Positions 10,613 through 21,141 are shown, counted from the first letter of the stretch. The stretch is 64,000 nucleotides of DNA from CAYTBN01 sp964542165 (GCA_964542165.1 CAZITQ010000001.1:62001-126000), one strand, 5' to 3'. Notes: generated from the sequence alone by a model not told the origin. Translations and numbers: made by a program.

Positions 10613-11575
10613 TCAGCTGTCCCGGTGGTGGCGCAGCCCGTCCCAGACCCGCTGAAAGTCCTCGGGAGGATCCTGATAGAAGGCCATGTACTCCCCGGTG
10701 CGGGGATGCTCGAAGCCCAGGTGGCGGGCGTGCAACAGCTGCCTCTCGATGGGCAGGAGCAGCTCGGCCAGCTCGGAGTCGTCGTCCAGCTTCCGCCGGG
10801 CGCGGCCCCCGTAGACCGGATCCCCAACCACCGGGTGCTGCTTCTCGGACATGTGGACGCGGATCTGGTGCGTCCGCCCGGTCTCGAGCACCAGCTCCAG
10901 GCGGCTGATCGGGCCCAGATCCTCCTCCACCCGGTAGTGGGTCACCGCGCGTTTTCCGTGGTCGGCGCGGCTGCTCATCTTCTTGCGGTCGGTGGGGTGG
11001 CGGCCGATCTCGGAGACCACGGTCCCCTCCGAGGGAATCGGCCTACCCCAGACCAGGGCCATGTACCGACGGGTGGTGGTGTGGTCGCGGAACTGGTCCG
11101 CCAGCGCCTCGTGGGCCCGATCGTTCTTGGCCACCACCAGCAGGCCGGTGGTCAGCTTGTCCAGCCGGTGCACGATGCCCGGCCGCTCCACTCCGGAGAT
11201 CCCCGACAGGTCGTCCACGTGATACAGCAGCGCGTTGACCAGGGTCCCGGTGGACTCGTGCTGGGTGGGGTGCACCACCATCCCGGCGGGCTTGTTGACC
11301 ACCAGCAGATCCTGGTCCTGGTAGGTGAACTCCAGCGGTATGTCCTCGGCCAGCACGTCGTAGGCCTGCACATCCGGGATGTAGACGCAGACCTCCTCCT
11401 CGCCCCGAAGGCGGAACGAACGTCTGCGCCAGGCGCCATCGACGAGCACGCGGCCCTCGTCGATCAGGCTCTGGAGCCGGGATCGGGAGAAGTCGGCCAG
11501 ACGGGTCGCCAGGAACTGGTCGAGCCTACGGCCCTGTTCCCGCTTGGCGACGTTGAAGACGCGTTCTTCAGCCAC
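10613..11575 (-). CDS. rluD: RluD-type 23S rRNA pseudouridine synthase
   Basis: 320 residues from a GTG that overlaps the stop of the upstream J-domain gene by 8 nt (GTGGCTGA), implying translational coupling. An S4 RNA-binding domain (about 16-65) precedes the RsuA/RluA catalytic domain with GIVHRLDKLTTGLLVVAKN, Asp139 being the catalytic residue, and the RTHQIRVHM motif. Within the RluA/C/D group, the S4 domain plus length fit RluD, which modifies helix 69 of 23S rRNA, though RluC-like specificity is not excluded. The usual HRLDKDTSG reads HRLDKLTTG here. Confidence 0.9.
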   Translation of the reverse strand: MAEERVFNVAKREQGRRLDQFLATRLADFSRSRLQSLIDEGRVLVDGAWRRRSFRLRGEEEVCVYIPDVQAYDVLAEDIPLEFTYQDQDLLVVNKPAGMVVHPTQHESTGTLVNALLYHVDDLSGISGVERPGIVHRLDKLTTGLLVVAKNDRAHEALADQFRDHTTTRRYMALVWGRPIPSEGTVVSEIGRHPTDRKKMSSRADHGKRAVTHYRVEEDLGPISRLELVLETGRTHQIRVHMSEKQHPVVGDPVYGGRARRKLDDDSELAELLLPIERQLLHARHLGFEHPRTGEYMAFYQDPPEDFQRVWDGLRHHRDS

Positions 11576-12611
11576 AGACCTTCTGGTAGTGCTCCATGTA
11601 CCGGTCGACCATGTCGGTGGGGAGGTCGAGCAGGCGAGCGTACTGGTCCAGGAAACCCTTGAGGTAGATCGCCGCCGGCAGGTTGTCGTACACGTCACCC
11701 TCGATGAAGCGAAGGTACATGATCGAGATCTTGGTCCGTTCGCAGATGGTGTCCAGGTCGATGCCCCGCTCCTGGCGCAGCCGCCGCAGGGAACTCCCGC
11801 TGATGTTCTTGGCCTTGCGGACGTCGCGCAGGAGCCTGTCGTCCAGGGGATTGAGCCGGAACGAGGCCTCTGCGTTGCGGCGCTCGGTGGCGAACTCGCG
11901 GGTCCACGCGCGCAGCCGCGGGGTGGAGGTGGTGGACGCCTCGTCCGGGTCCGCGGAGACTCCGTAGCCGGTGGTGGTCTCCTCGACCGCGGGCAGGGAC
12001 GCACGTTCGTCCAGATCGGGGTCCTCGTACCCCAGGGGCAGCTCCAGGACCCCTTCGGTGCTCTCGAGCCCGTCGTGGTCGCCGGTGTCCGCGTCCTCGG
12101 TGGGCTGCTCGTCCAGGGCGTCGTCGTAGACCGCCTCCAGGCTGGCGTCTTCCAGATCGATCTCCACCGGCGGCAGCTCGGGATCCAGCTGCACCGGCAC
12201 CTCCAGGTCGCCGTCCATCTCGTCGTCGAAGTCGATGGAGACGTCCGCGCGGGCCACCGCGCCGGCCTCCACCGCATCGTCCACCAGCTCCTCGAGAACG
12301 CCGAGTTCGCGGATGTCGTGCACGTTGTCGAAGAACTCGTCGGGATCGTCGGGCACTGGATCCAGCTCGTCGGTGCAGCGGAGGTACTTGTCGTACACGC
12401 GGCGCCGGTCCCGGTTGGTCAGGATGCGGAAGGCTTCGTCGATCTTGGCCCCGATGGACTCGGTCTCCTCCGGTGAGTACAGGGAGTAGATGGCCATCGA
12501 ATCGGGCTCGAAGGAGGCGCGAACCAGGCGGTATGCCCGCTTCACGTCCTCGTCCGAGGCCGCAGGATCGACGTCGAGGATCTCGTAGTAGTTCTGGCTG
12601 ACGAACTTCAC
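11568..12611 (-). CDS. J-domain-like (no HPD) protein fused to RodZ-type helix-turn-helix domain
   Basis: 347 residues. Residues 7-78 follow the J-domain pattern (NYYEILDVDPAASDEDVKRA, then RRVYDKYLR), but the HPD loop that activates Hsp70 is EPD at 35-37, so DnaK stimulation is unlikely. Residues 80-250 are acidic and low-complexity. Around residues 260-330 there is a Cro/C1-like helix-turn-helix of the RodZ N-terminal type (LRRLRQERGIDLDTICERTK, then YLRFIEGDVYDNLPAAIYLK). There is no TM segment. It lies between a MinD-like ATPase (24 nt upstream) and rluD (8-nt overlap). A DNA- or polar-complex-binding adaptor is a reasonable guess; the cellular role is unknown. Confidence 0.8.
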   Translation of the reverse strand: MKFVSQNYYEILDVDPAASDEDVKRAYRLVRASFEPDSMAIYSLYSPEETESIGAKIDEAFRILTNRDRRRVYDKYLRCTDELDPVPDDPDEFFDNVHDIRELGVLEELVDDAVEAGAVARADVSIDFDDEMDGDLEVPVQLDPELPPVEIDLEDASLEAVYDDALDEQPTEDADTGDHDGLESTEGVLELPLGYEDPDLDERASLPAVEETTTGYGVSADPDEASTTSTPRLRAWTREFATERRNAEASFRLNPLDDRLLRDVRKAKNISGSSLRRLRQERGIDLDTICERTKISIMYLRFIEGDVYDNLPAAIYLKGFLDQYARLLDLPTDMVDRYMEHYQKVCG

Positions 12612-12635
12612 GATACTGCTAGCTCTCGTACGGCT

Positions 12636-13673
12636 CTACGTGCGAACCACTCCTCCGGTTTGTCCTACCCGTGCGACCCCCTCCGTGCGGTTCTCGTTCG
12701 GGATCCCGAGTTCCAGCAACAGGGCGTCCACGAGCTCCTTCAGGTCGTCCCCGAGGCCCGACACCGGGCCCCAGTCGGAGACTGCCTGGTTTTTCCTCAT
12801 CGCGATCCAGACGCGCTCGTCGTACTGGATCGCCCCCACCGTGCGCAGCTCGCAGCCGAAGGTGGTACGCGCCACCTGTTCCAGGCCGTTGGCCACGCTG
12901 AGATCCCCCAGACGGCGGACCTGGTTCAACACCAGGTAGATCGGCCGCCCCGCCAGCTCCCGGCGGACCCGCTCCACCAACGAGGCGGCCCCCGCTCCGA
13001 GATCGTCGGCGCGCTTGCGCAATTCCTCCATCGAACGGACCTGACGCAGATCGTCCCAGCCCTGCGGGACGGCGTCGCCCGCAGCCTCCAGGGCAGCGCC
13101 CATGCGCCGGCGGACCAGTCCGCCGAGGAATCGATAGCTGTTCTCCACCCCCACGGCGTCCGGGACGGTCACCAGCAGGGGAACGTCCGCGTCCAGGAAG
13201 GGCGATGCGATGTGGTCCTCGGGGCCCGAACCCAGGTCCATCACCAGGTGGTGACAGGGCATCCTGCGCAGGACCAGCATCAGCTCCTGCCGGGCCTCGG
13301 TCGTCGGGGCGTCGAAGAATCCGGAGACCCCCGGGAGCAACCGCAGGCCCGTCCGGACCATGGGAAGCGCCGACGGAGTGTCCGGCGCGCGTCCCTCGGC
13401 CAGGTCGCTCACCGAGACCGATGAAGGGGAGCCGCCGAGGAGGGTCTGGAGGTTTCCACCGTCCCAGTCCAGGTCGGCCATCAGGACCTGCCAGCCCCGG
13501 GACGCGAGGTCGGCACCGAGGTGCGCGGTCAGCAGGCTCTTGCCGGTGCCGCCGCGAGCCCCGGCGACCGCCCAGGACACACTCCGCGCACGGATCACGG
13601 TACCCTGGTGGTCGCCGAAGGCTCCCCCGTCCCGCCGGGAGGCGGTTTTCAGCTTCCGAAACAGCATCAGCAC
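12636..13673 (-). CDS. MinD/ParA-type P-loop ATPase (FlhG-like)
   Basis: 345 residues; the GTG at 13673 or ATG two codons later may start it. The deviant Walker A GARGGTGKS (38-46) with the ParA signature Gly-Gly-Thr-Gly-Lys, switch I (LMADLDWDGGN) and VMDLGSG Walker B are all clear. MinD/ParA ATPases dimerise on membranes or DNA to position division, flagellar or motility machinery. No minC, minE, parB or flagellar genes are nearby; the partner is more likely the adjacent J-domain/HTH protein, transcribed 24 nt downstream. The last 15 residues are extra to the fold. Confidence 0.85.
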   Translation of the reverse strand: MLMLFRKLKTASRRDGGAFGDHQGTVIRARSVSWAVAGARGGTGKSLLTAHLGADLASRGWQVLMADLDWDGGNLQTLLGGSPSSVSVSDLAEGRAPDTPSALPMVRTGLRLLPGVSGFFDAPTTEARQELMLVLRRMPCHHLVMDLGSGPEDHIASPFLDADVPLLVTVPDAVGVENSYRFLGGLVRRRMGAALEAAGDAVPQGWDDLRQVRSMEELRKRADDLGAGAASLVERVRRELAGRPIYLVLNQVRRLGDLSVANGLEQVARTTFGCELRTVGAIQYDERVWIAMRKNQAVSDWGPVSGLGDDLKELVDALLLELGIPNENRTEGVARVGQTGGVVRT

Positions 13674-13974
13674 TTACCGCAGCAGGTTCAGCGTTCTACG
13701 GTTCGCATTCAACCAAAACGCCCCTGGATCGTCAACACCTTTTCGGCGGAAAATCCGTGGAATTTCGCCAAGCTACCATAGGATGCGCCAACCCGGCGCG
13801 CCGTACCCACCGCGCGGCTGCACGCCCGCCCCCACACGGCATTATTTCGATGACTCAAAACTGTTGCTGCGGACTCCAGAACGGTGGGTCGTCGTGGGGA
13901 ACAGGATCCCCACCCTTTTCTGCGGAGGGCGGGCGGACGGGATCGGGTGGCGGGTGGCGAGGTGGGGTGGGCGG
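13674..13974. other. Intergenic region between two minus-strand operons, no gene seen
   Basis: About 300 nt without a convincing frame on either strand. Its right part (13720-13870) is less GC-rich than the flanks and should carry termination of the selA pair and the promoter of the MinD-like operon. A G-rich purine tract on the plus strand (13921-13970, runs of GGGCGG and GGTGGGG) borders the small Cys-pair gene. No tRNA cloverleaf was found; in particular I saw no tRNA-Sec gene next to selA. Confidence 0.5.
13707..13735 (-). promoter_or_regulatory. Possible sigma-70 promoter of the MinD-like/J-HTH/rluD operon
   Basis: Read on the minus strand: TTGACG at 13735-13730, 17-nt spacer, TTGAAT at 13712-13707 (5/6 and 4/6 matches to consensus). 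Start of transcription would fall near 13700, about 27 nt before the first start codon. It lies in the locally AT-richer part of the gap. Only a sequence match. Confidence 0.4.
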
Positions 13975-14283
13975 TTACTGCAGCTTGCCAGGCAATCCAT
14001 CGAGGAACTCGGGGCGACAGCGGGGACACATGAGGAAGGCACGACGGGCGACCACCTGCTCCTCGAGCTGGCCGGCGAGGCCCTCGTTGGCGGCCTCCTG
14101 CATGCCCGTGAGGGTGCGATCGATCTCTCCATCGAGGTCGTCGGGGATCACCAGCAAGGGGTCGAAGTCGGCGGTCACCGCGATCTCGGTGATGTACCTC
14201 AACGAGCCCGTGGGAAGCGGGGCGGCACACAGGGCACAGGAGGGCGATCCCGCCAGGAGAATCTCTTCTTCTTCTTCGTTCAT
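13975..14283 (-). CDS. Small protein with two CxxC pairs (zinc-ribbon-like), coupled to selA
   Basis: 102 residues starting at ATG 14283, whose ATGA overlaps the selA stop by 4 nt. It begins MNEEEEEILLAGSPSCALC and ends with LMCPRCRPEFLDGLPGKLQ; the CALC (16-19) and CPRC pairs, about 70 residues apart, could form one metal site. The middle is acidic and probably folded (YITEIAVTADFDPLLVIPDD). I do not recognise the family. The overlap with selA suggests co-expression but does not prove a role in selenium metabolism. Confidence 0.6.
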   Translation of the reverse strand: MNEEEEEILLAGSPSCALCAAPLPTGSLRYITEIAVTADFDPLLVIPDDLDGEIDRTLTGMQEAANEGLAGQLEEQVVARRAFLMCPRCRPEFLDGLPGKLQ

Positions 14284-15677
14284 GGGAGGGTGCTCTCCAG
14301 GGCGTCGGCGACGATCGTGTCGTCGCCGGGTAGCAGGGTCCTCGGGTGGATCCACAGGCAGTCCTCGGCCACTCGGACCAGGACCGCCGGCGCACCCAGG
14401 CGTAGCCTCTCCGCCCAGGCGGCGGCACCACCGCTGAGGGGACGGAGGCGGAGGGCGAACCCCGGGAGATCGACCTGGGCCAGGGCGCCACCGCCGGCCC
14501 GCGCGACGGCCGGCGCCACGTCCAGCTCCGCGTGGTCGGTCAGCGCCGGGACCCGACGCTCGAGCCGCGCCGCGAGATGCTCGGCCTCCTGCCGCAGGTC
14601 GTCGGAGGTCGCGTGGATCATCCGGTGGGTCGGCACCCGACCGGCCTCGTTGTCCAGGTAGTGGCGCAGGGTGCCCTCGAGGGCGGCGTAGGTCAGCTTG
14701 TCCACGCGCAGGACCCGCATCATCGGGTCCTTGGCGAGGCGCGCGACGATGTCTGCCTTGCCCGCGAGGATGCCGGCCTGACAGCCCCCGAGCAGCTTGT
14801 CGCCCGAGAAGCAGACGAGATCGACTCCGGCGGCGATCACCTCGGCCACGGTGGGCTCATCACCCACCGGGCTGGCCAGCAGCTGGCCGCTGCCCAGATC
14901 CTCGACCACCGGCAGTCCACGCTCGCGCCCCAACGCCACCAGCTCCTCCCGGCTCACCTCGGCCACGAAGCCGATCACCCGGAAGTTGCTCCGGTGCACC
15001 TTCAGCAGCAGCCCGGTCCCCTCGTCCACGGCCCCCTCGTAGTCCCGTAGATGGGTGCGGTTGGTGGTCCCGACCTCCCGGAGGACCGCGCCGCTGGCCC
15101 CCATCACGTCGGGGATGCGGAAGGACCCGCCGATCTCCACCAGCTCTCCGCGGGAGACGATGGTCTCCTTCCCCCCGGAGAGGACCCTCAGGGCCAGGAA
15201 CACGGCCGCGGCGTTGTTGTTGACCACCACGGCCGCCTCGGCACCTGTGAGCCGGGTCACCAGGCCCGCGACCCCGCGGCCCCGTCCCCCGCGCTCGCCC
15301 GCCTCGATGTCGAATTCCACGTTGCTGTAGCCGCTGCCGACCTCGGCGATCCGCGCCATGGCCGCGGGGGGAAGGGGGGAGCGCCCCAGGTTGGTGTGGA
15401 TCACGACGCCGGTGGCGTTGACCACCGGACGAAGGTGGTAGCCGGCGAGACGTGCGGCGGCCACGAGGGCGTCGTTGGCCACGGCGTCGGCTCCCAGGTC
15501 GGCGTCCCCACCGCCCAGCAGGAGCTGGCGCCGGTCCTCGAGGACCTGCCTCACGGCCTCCTTGATGGTCCAGACCGGCGGGCCGTCCGGTGCCGACAGG
15601 CGCGGGTGACCGAGCATCTCCCCCACCTGGGGGAGGGAGCGCAACCGCCTTCGGATCTCTTCGTTCATCCTCGTCAC
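14280..15677 (-). CDS. selA: L-seryl-tRNA(Sec) selenium transferase
   Basis: 465 residues from GTG 15677, preceded at 7 nt by AGGGG; ATG 15668 is the alternative. It is a PLP-dependent fold-type I enzyme that converts Ser-tRNA(Sec) to Sec-tRNA(Sec) using selenophosphate. Signatures: NATGVVIHTNLGRSPLP (88-104), VNNNAAAVFLAL, VEDLGSGQL and SGDKLLGGCQAG with PLP lysine 294. Length matches bacterial SelA. No selB, selD or selC is in the window, so those must lie elsewhere if selenocysteine is made. It is divergent from the histidine kinase with a 38-nt spacer and coupled downstream to the small Cys-pair gene. Confidence 0.95.
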   Translation of the reverse strand: MTRMNEEIRRRLRSLPQVGEMLGHPRLSAPDGPPVWTIKEAVRQVLEDRRQLLLGGGDADLGADAVANDALVAAARLAGYHLRPVVNATGVVIHTNLGRSPLPPAAMARIAEVGSGYSNVEFDIEAGERGGRGRGVAGLVTRLTGAEAAVVVNNNAAAVFLALRVLSGGKETIVSRGELVEIGGSFRIPDVMGASGAVLREVGTTNRTHLRDYEGAVDEGTGLLLKVHRSNFRVIGFVAEVSREELVALGRERGLPVVEDLGSGQLLASPVGDEPTVAEVIAAGVDLVCFSGDKLLGGCQAGILAGKADIVARLAKDPMMRVLRVDKLTYAALEGTLRHYLDNEAGRVPTHRMIHATSDDLRQEAEHLAARLERRVPALTDHAELDVAPAVARAGGGALAQVDLPGFALRLRPLSGGAAAWAERLRLGAPAVLVRVAEDCLWIHPRTLLPGDDTIVADALESTLP

Positions 15678-15715
15678 CCCGTCACCCCTGCACTCCGGCG
15701 TTGTACACTCCGGAC

Positions 15716-17911
<2,196 letters not shown>

Positions 17912-17922
17912 CGCCGGGGAGC

Positions 17923-18375
17923 CTATCGCGCCGCGACCTGGATCCGCATCAGGAGGCGGGACAGCTCCTCGCGCTCGTGGGGTTCGAGGACGTCCAGGTA
18001 CTGCTTGAGATAGGACACGTGCCCGGTGAAGACCTCCTCGTAGAGGGCCTCGCCGTCCTCGGTGAGGAAGACGACCGTGGAGCGCCGATCGGAGTCGCTG
18101 GGGGCCCGCCGGACGAACCCGCGCTCCTCCAGTCGGTTGATCACCCCGGTGAGGGTGCCCTTGGTCACCGGGACCTTCCGCGACAGCTCCTTCAGCGTCA
18201 TCCCCGAGGTGCTCCCCAGGGCCGCCAGGACCTCGAACTGCGGGCGGCTGAGGTCGTAGGACTCGATGAAGCCGTCGCTCCGGCCCCTCAGCACGCGATA
18301 GGTGGCCTGCAGGGTGCGGAACACCTCCATCGCCGGCTCGTTCCGCGCGATGATCGACCGTCGGATGGTGGTCAC
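17923..18375 (-). CDS. MarR family transcriptional regulator
   Basis: 150 residues from GTG 18375, chosen because AGGAGG sits 6 nt upstream; the longer frame lacks a site. It is a winged-helix fold: recognition region SGMTLKELSRKVPVTKGTLT, then INRLEERGFVRRAPSDSDRR, the MarR wing with its characteristic D-DRR. The N-terminal helices provide dimerisation. MarR proteins usually repress adjacent genes in response to small ligands. Its own upstream neighbour on the same strand is the glycosyltransferase at 18450; a direct target cannot be named. Confidence 0.9.
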   Translation of the reverse strand: MTTIRRSIIARNEPAMEVFRTLQATYRVLRGRSDGFIESYDLSRPQFEVLAALGSTSGMTLKELSRKVPVTKGTLTGVINRLEERGFVRRAPSDSDRRSTVVFLTEDGEALYEEVFTGHVSYLKQYLDVLEPHEREELSRLLMRIQVAAR

Positions 18376-18425
18376 GAAGGCCCTCCTGTCCCCGAGGACG
18401 ATACCAGAAACGGAGAGAGGCATCC

Positions 18426-18445
18426 GGCGTCAGGCGCCCGACGCC
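18426..18445. repeat. GC-rich stem-loop between glycosyltransferase and MarR gene
   Basis: GGCGTC (18426-18431) pairs with GACGCC (18440-18445) around an 8-nt loop that is itself self-complementary (GGCGCC). It lies 4 nt past the glycosyltransferase stop and could end its transcript, but no U-tract follows on the minus strand. The GGCGTCAGGC core also occurs at 25393-25402. Confidence 0.4.
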
Positions 18446-18449
18446 CTCT

Positions 18450-19151
18450 TCAACCGAAGGTGTTGTACTTGACGATCGCCCAGATCGCCTCGAACCCGTC
18501 GCGGACGCCGATCTTCTTGCCCTCGTCGTAGTCGCGACCGGAATAGGAGATGCCGACCTCGTAGATCCGCCAGCGGCCCTTGGCCACCCGGGCGGTGATC
18601 TCGGGCTCGATGTCGAAGCGTTCGGACGTGAGCCGGATCTGTTCCAGGACCTCCCTGCGAAAGACCTTGTAGCAGGTCTCCATGTCCGTGAGGTTCAGGT
18701 CGGTGAACACGTTGGACATGGTGGTCAGCAGGCGGTTGCCGATCATGTGCCAGAAGTAGAGTACCCGGTGCTCCTCGGAGCCCACGAAGCGGGAGCCGAA
18801 GACGACGTCCGCGCGGCCGTCGAGGATCGGGCGCAGCAGGCGGGTGTAGTCCCCCGGGTCGTACTCCAGGTCCGCGTCCTGGACCAGCACGATGTCCCCG
18901 GTCACCACGGCGAAGCCGGTGCGCAGCGCGGCCCCCTTGCCCCGGTTCCGGGGGTGCAGCTCCACCCGGATCCCCACGTCCGGGTGCGCGGCGACGATCT
19001 CGTCGTAGAGGTCGCGGGTACCGTCGGTCGATCCGTCGTCGACCAGCACGATCTCCAGCTCCATGTCCACGTCCACCGCCGCCACCCGGGCGACGATCTC
19101 GCGGACCGTCGCCAGCTCGTTGAACACCGGCATCACCACCGAGAGCTTCAC
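18450..19151 (-). CDS. Glycosyltransferase family 2 (DPM1-like)
   Basis: 233 residues from GTG 19151, preceded by AGGAAGG at a 5-nt spacing; the longer frame is Arg-rich read-through of a repeat tract. It is a GT-A fold: SVVMPVFNELATV, IVLVDDGSTDGT, NRGKGAALRTG, VQDADLEYDPGDY (DxD-like) and GSRFVG. This matches polyprenyl-phosphate sugar transferases (dolichol-phosphate-mannose-synthase type), which move a nucleotide-activated sugar to a lipid carrier. There is no C-terminal membrane domain, so it is a soluble or peripheral version. It follows the initiating sugar transferase gene by 19 nt on the same strand. Confidence 0.88.
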   Translation of the reverse strand: MKLSVVMPVFNELATVREIVARVAAVDVDMELEIVLVDDGSTDGTRDLYDEIVAAHPDVGIRVELHPRNRGKGAALRTGFAVVTGDIVLVQDADLEYDPGDYTRLLRPILDGRADVVFGSRFVGSEEHRVLYFWHMIGNRLLTTMSNVFTDLNLTDMETCYKVFRREVLEQIRLTSERFDIEPEITARVAKGRWRIYEVGISYSGRDYDEGKKIGVRDGFEAIWAIVKYNTFG

Positions 19152-19170
19152 GATCGCCTTCCTTCCTCGC

Positions 19171-19860
19171 TCACGTGCCCGTGCCCGTGCCCGACTCCCC
19201 CCGATTCGCTCCTCCGGCCCGGGGGGGATTCTTCTCCCCCCCATCCGGGACCCGACCCCGGCCGCCGTGGGGCTCACCGTACCGGGCGATGGCCGGCACG
19301 CTCATCAGCAGGATCGCGAGATCCAACCACAGCGAACGGTTGTGCAGATAGTACAGATCCTTGTCGATTCGTTCTTCCCAGCTCTGGCTGCCTCGGGCCG
19401 TCACCGCTGCCCAGCCGGTCATCCCGGGGGAGGCCGCGCGCCGGCCGGCCTGATGCCGGTGCAGGAGCGCGTCGTGCTCCGGGACGAGGGGGCGGGGCCC
19501 CACCAGGCTCATGTCACCCCGCAGGACGTTGACCAGCTGGGGCAGCTCGTCCAGGGCCCAGCGGCGGATGAACCTGCCCACCCGGGTGACCCGGTGCGCT
19601 CGCGGGTCGCCGCTGGGGTCCCCGCCCCCGCGGGTGGGGGGGGAGTCCCCGTCCTGGGGCTCCATGGAGCGGAACTTGAGGATGGTGAAGTGCTCACCGT
19701 CCTGTCCCACCCGGCGCTGGCGGAAGATCACCGGCCGCCCCGCCTCCAGCCACACCGCCAGGGCCGTCGCGCCCATCAACGGCGCGAGCGCCACCAGCCC
19801 GGCGGAGGACACGCCCAGGTCGAGGGCGCGCTTGAGCGGTGGGGGACGGCGGGTGCTCAC
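19171..19860 (-). CDS. Bacterial sugar transferase (polyisoprenyl-phosphate glycosyl-1-phosphate transferase)
   Basis: 229 residues from GTG 19860. It has the family signatures of WbaP/PglC-type initiating enzymes: one N-terminal hydrophobic segment (GLVALAPLMGATALAVWLE), ILKFRSM, LDELPQLVNVLRGDMSLVGP and a late W-D. It transfers a sugar-1-phosphate to undecaprenyl phosphate at the inner membrane to start a glycan repeat unit. At about 200 residues it is the minimal monotopic (PglC-like) form. The C-terminus ends in GTGTGT because the GTGCCC tandem repeat at 19175-19192 is inside the frame. Confidence 0.92.
   Translation of the reverse strand: MSTRRPPPLKRALDLGVSSAGLVALAPLMGATALAVWLEAGRPVIFRQRRVGQDGEHFTILKFRSMEPQDGDSPPTRGGGDPSGDPRAHRVTRVGRFIRRWALDELPQLVNVLRGDMSLVGPRPLVPEHDALLHRHQAGRRAASPGMTGWAAVTARGSQSWEERIDKDLYYLHNRSLWLDLAILLMSVPAIARYGEPHGGRGRVPDGGEKNPPRAGGANRGESGTGTGT
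19175..19192. repeat. GTGCCC hexamer, three tandem copies, inside a coding 3' end
   Basis: Three perfect copies of GTGCCC, read in the sugar transferase (minus strand) as Gly-Thr pairs just before the stop codon. The same hexamer occurs five times at 31340-31369. Confidence 0.85.
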
Positions 19861-19929
19861 CGCGCTGCGCTCGACGGGGGACGGGATCGCTTCATGATCA
19901 TCCGATTCGTTGAACCGCTCCGGGGGTCC

Positions 19930-21054
19930 TCAGGGGACGCAGGAACGGAACTCGGAGACCACGCGCTCCAGGTCCTCGTCCGTCAACGCCGTACCGCTGG
20001 GTAGACAGAGGCCGCGCTCGAACAGCTCCTCGCCCACGGTTCCGCCGACGAATGGGCACCCGGCGAACACCGGCTGGAGATGCATGGGTTTCCACACGGG
20101 CCGGGACTCGATGTTGCAGGTCTCCAGGTGAGTTCGGATCGCCTCGCGGTCGGTCCCCAGGACCGCCCCGTCGATCTGGGCCACCGTGAGCCAGCAGTTG
20201 CTGCGGTTGTGGGGTGCCTCTTCCAGGAAGGACACGCCGGGCAGATCCCCGAGGGCGTCCCGGTAGAAGGTGTGGATCCGCTTGCGGATCCCGATCCGGG
20301 GTTCCAGGGCCCGCAGCTGCCCGCGCCCCACGGCGGCCAGCACGTTGGAGAGGCGGTAGTTGTAGCCGACGGTCGAGTGCTGGTAGTGGGGCGCCGGATC
20401 CCGGGCCTGGGTCGCGAGGAAGCGGGCACGGGAGACAAACTCCTCCCGCGCGGAGACCAGCATCCCGCCCCCGCCGCAGGTGATGATCTTGTTGCCGTTG
20501 AACGACAGGGCGGCCATCTCGCCGAAGCTGCCTGCGGGGCGCCCCTTGTAGGCGGCTCCGAGGGCCTCGGCCGCGTCCTCGATCAGGGGCACGCCGAAGC
20601 GGCCACAGGCCTCCACGATGGGATCGTAGTCGGCGCACTGGCCGTACAGGTCGACCGCCAACACCGCAGCGGGGAGCTGTCCCCTGGCCGCCGAACGCTC
20701 GAGCTCCTCGGCCAGCAGCGCCGGATCCAGGTTCCAGCTGACGGGCTCGGCGTCCACGAACACCGGCTCGGCCCCCACGTAGGTGATGGCGTTGGCGGAC
20801 GCGGCGAAGGTCAGGTCCGAGCAGATCACCCGGTCCCCGCGCTGGACGCCCAACATCAACAGGGCCAGGTGCAGGGCCGCGGTGCCGGACGACAGGGCGG
20901 CGGCGTGGTCCACCCCGGCCCAGGCCGCGATCTCGGCCTCGAACGCGTCCACGTGGGGCCCCAGGGGGGCGATCCAGTTGGTGTCGAAGGCCTCCTGCAC
21001 CAGGGGCAGTTCCTCGCCGCACATGTGGGGAGGCGAGAGGTAGATACGGTCCAT
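19930..21054 (-). CDS. DegT/DnrJ/EryC1/StrS aminotransferase (PglE-like sugar aminotransferase)
   Basis: 374 residues. A PLP-dependent sugar aminotransferase that aminates a 4-keto nucleotide sugar. Signatures: IYLSPPHMCGEELPLVQEAF and NWIAPLGPHVDAFE (UDP-4-amino-sugar aminotransferase group), SSGTAALHLAL, VDLYGQCADYD, LIEDAAEALGA and LSFNGNKIITCGGGGM with the PLP lysine in FNGNK. These forms (PglE, LegC/PseC relatives) make 4-amino sugars such as bacillosamine precursors. It sits upstream of the initiating transferase on the same strand and is divergent from a second DegT gene. Confidence 0.9.
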   Translation of the reverse strand: MDRIYLSPPHMCGEELPLVQEAFDTNWIAPLGPHVDAFEAEIAAWAGVDHAAALSSGTAALHLALLMLGVQRGDRVICSDLTFAASANAITYVGAEPVFVDAEPVSWNLDPALLAEELERSAARGQLPAAVLAVDLYGQCADYDPIVEACGRFGVPLIEDAAEALGAAYKGRPAGSFGEMAALSFNGNKIITCGGGGMLVSAREEFVSRARFLATQARDPAPHYQHSTVGYNYRLSNVLAAVGRGQLRALEPRIGIRKRIHTFYRDALGDLPGVSFLEEAPHNRSNCWLTVAQIDGAVLGTDREAIRTHLETCNIESRPVWKPMHLQPVFAGCPFVGGTVGEELFERGLCLPSGTALTDEDLERVVSEFRSCVP

Positions 21055-21082
21055 GGCCCCTCCGGCTTGGGGTGGCTCGCTC

Positions 21083-21112
21083 GTTGTAGGAACGCGCCGC
21101 CGACCCTGTCAA
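21083..21112 (-). promoter_or_regulatory. Likely sigma-70 promoter of the aminotransferase/sugar transferase operon
   Basis: On the minus strand: TTGACA (21112-21107), 18-nt spacer, TACAAC (21088-21083). Transcription would start near 21076, about 20 nt before the ATG at 21054. The perfect -35 box stands out in an otherwise GC-rich spacer. The same TTGACAGGG core heads the TonB-operon promoter at 56182. Confidence 0.5.
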
Positions 21113-21141
21113 GCGGGAGGCGGGAGAGTTACCATGCAGCG

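Noticed and set aside
13674..13974. Possible tRNA-Sec near selA
   Set aside because: A GGTTCGCATTC string at 13700-13710 looks T-loop-like but cannot form a T-arm or a cloverleaf with flanking sequence.
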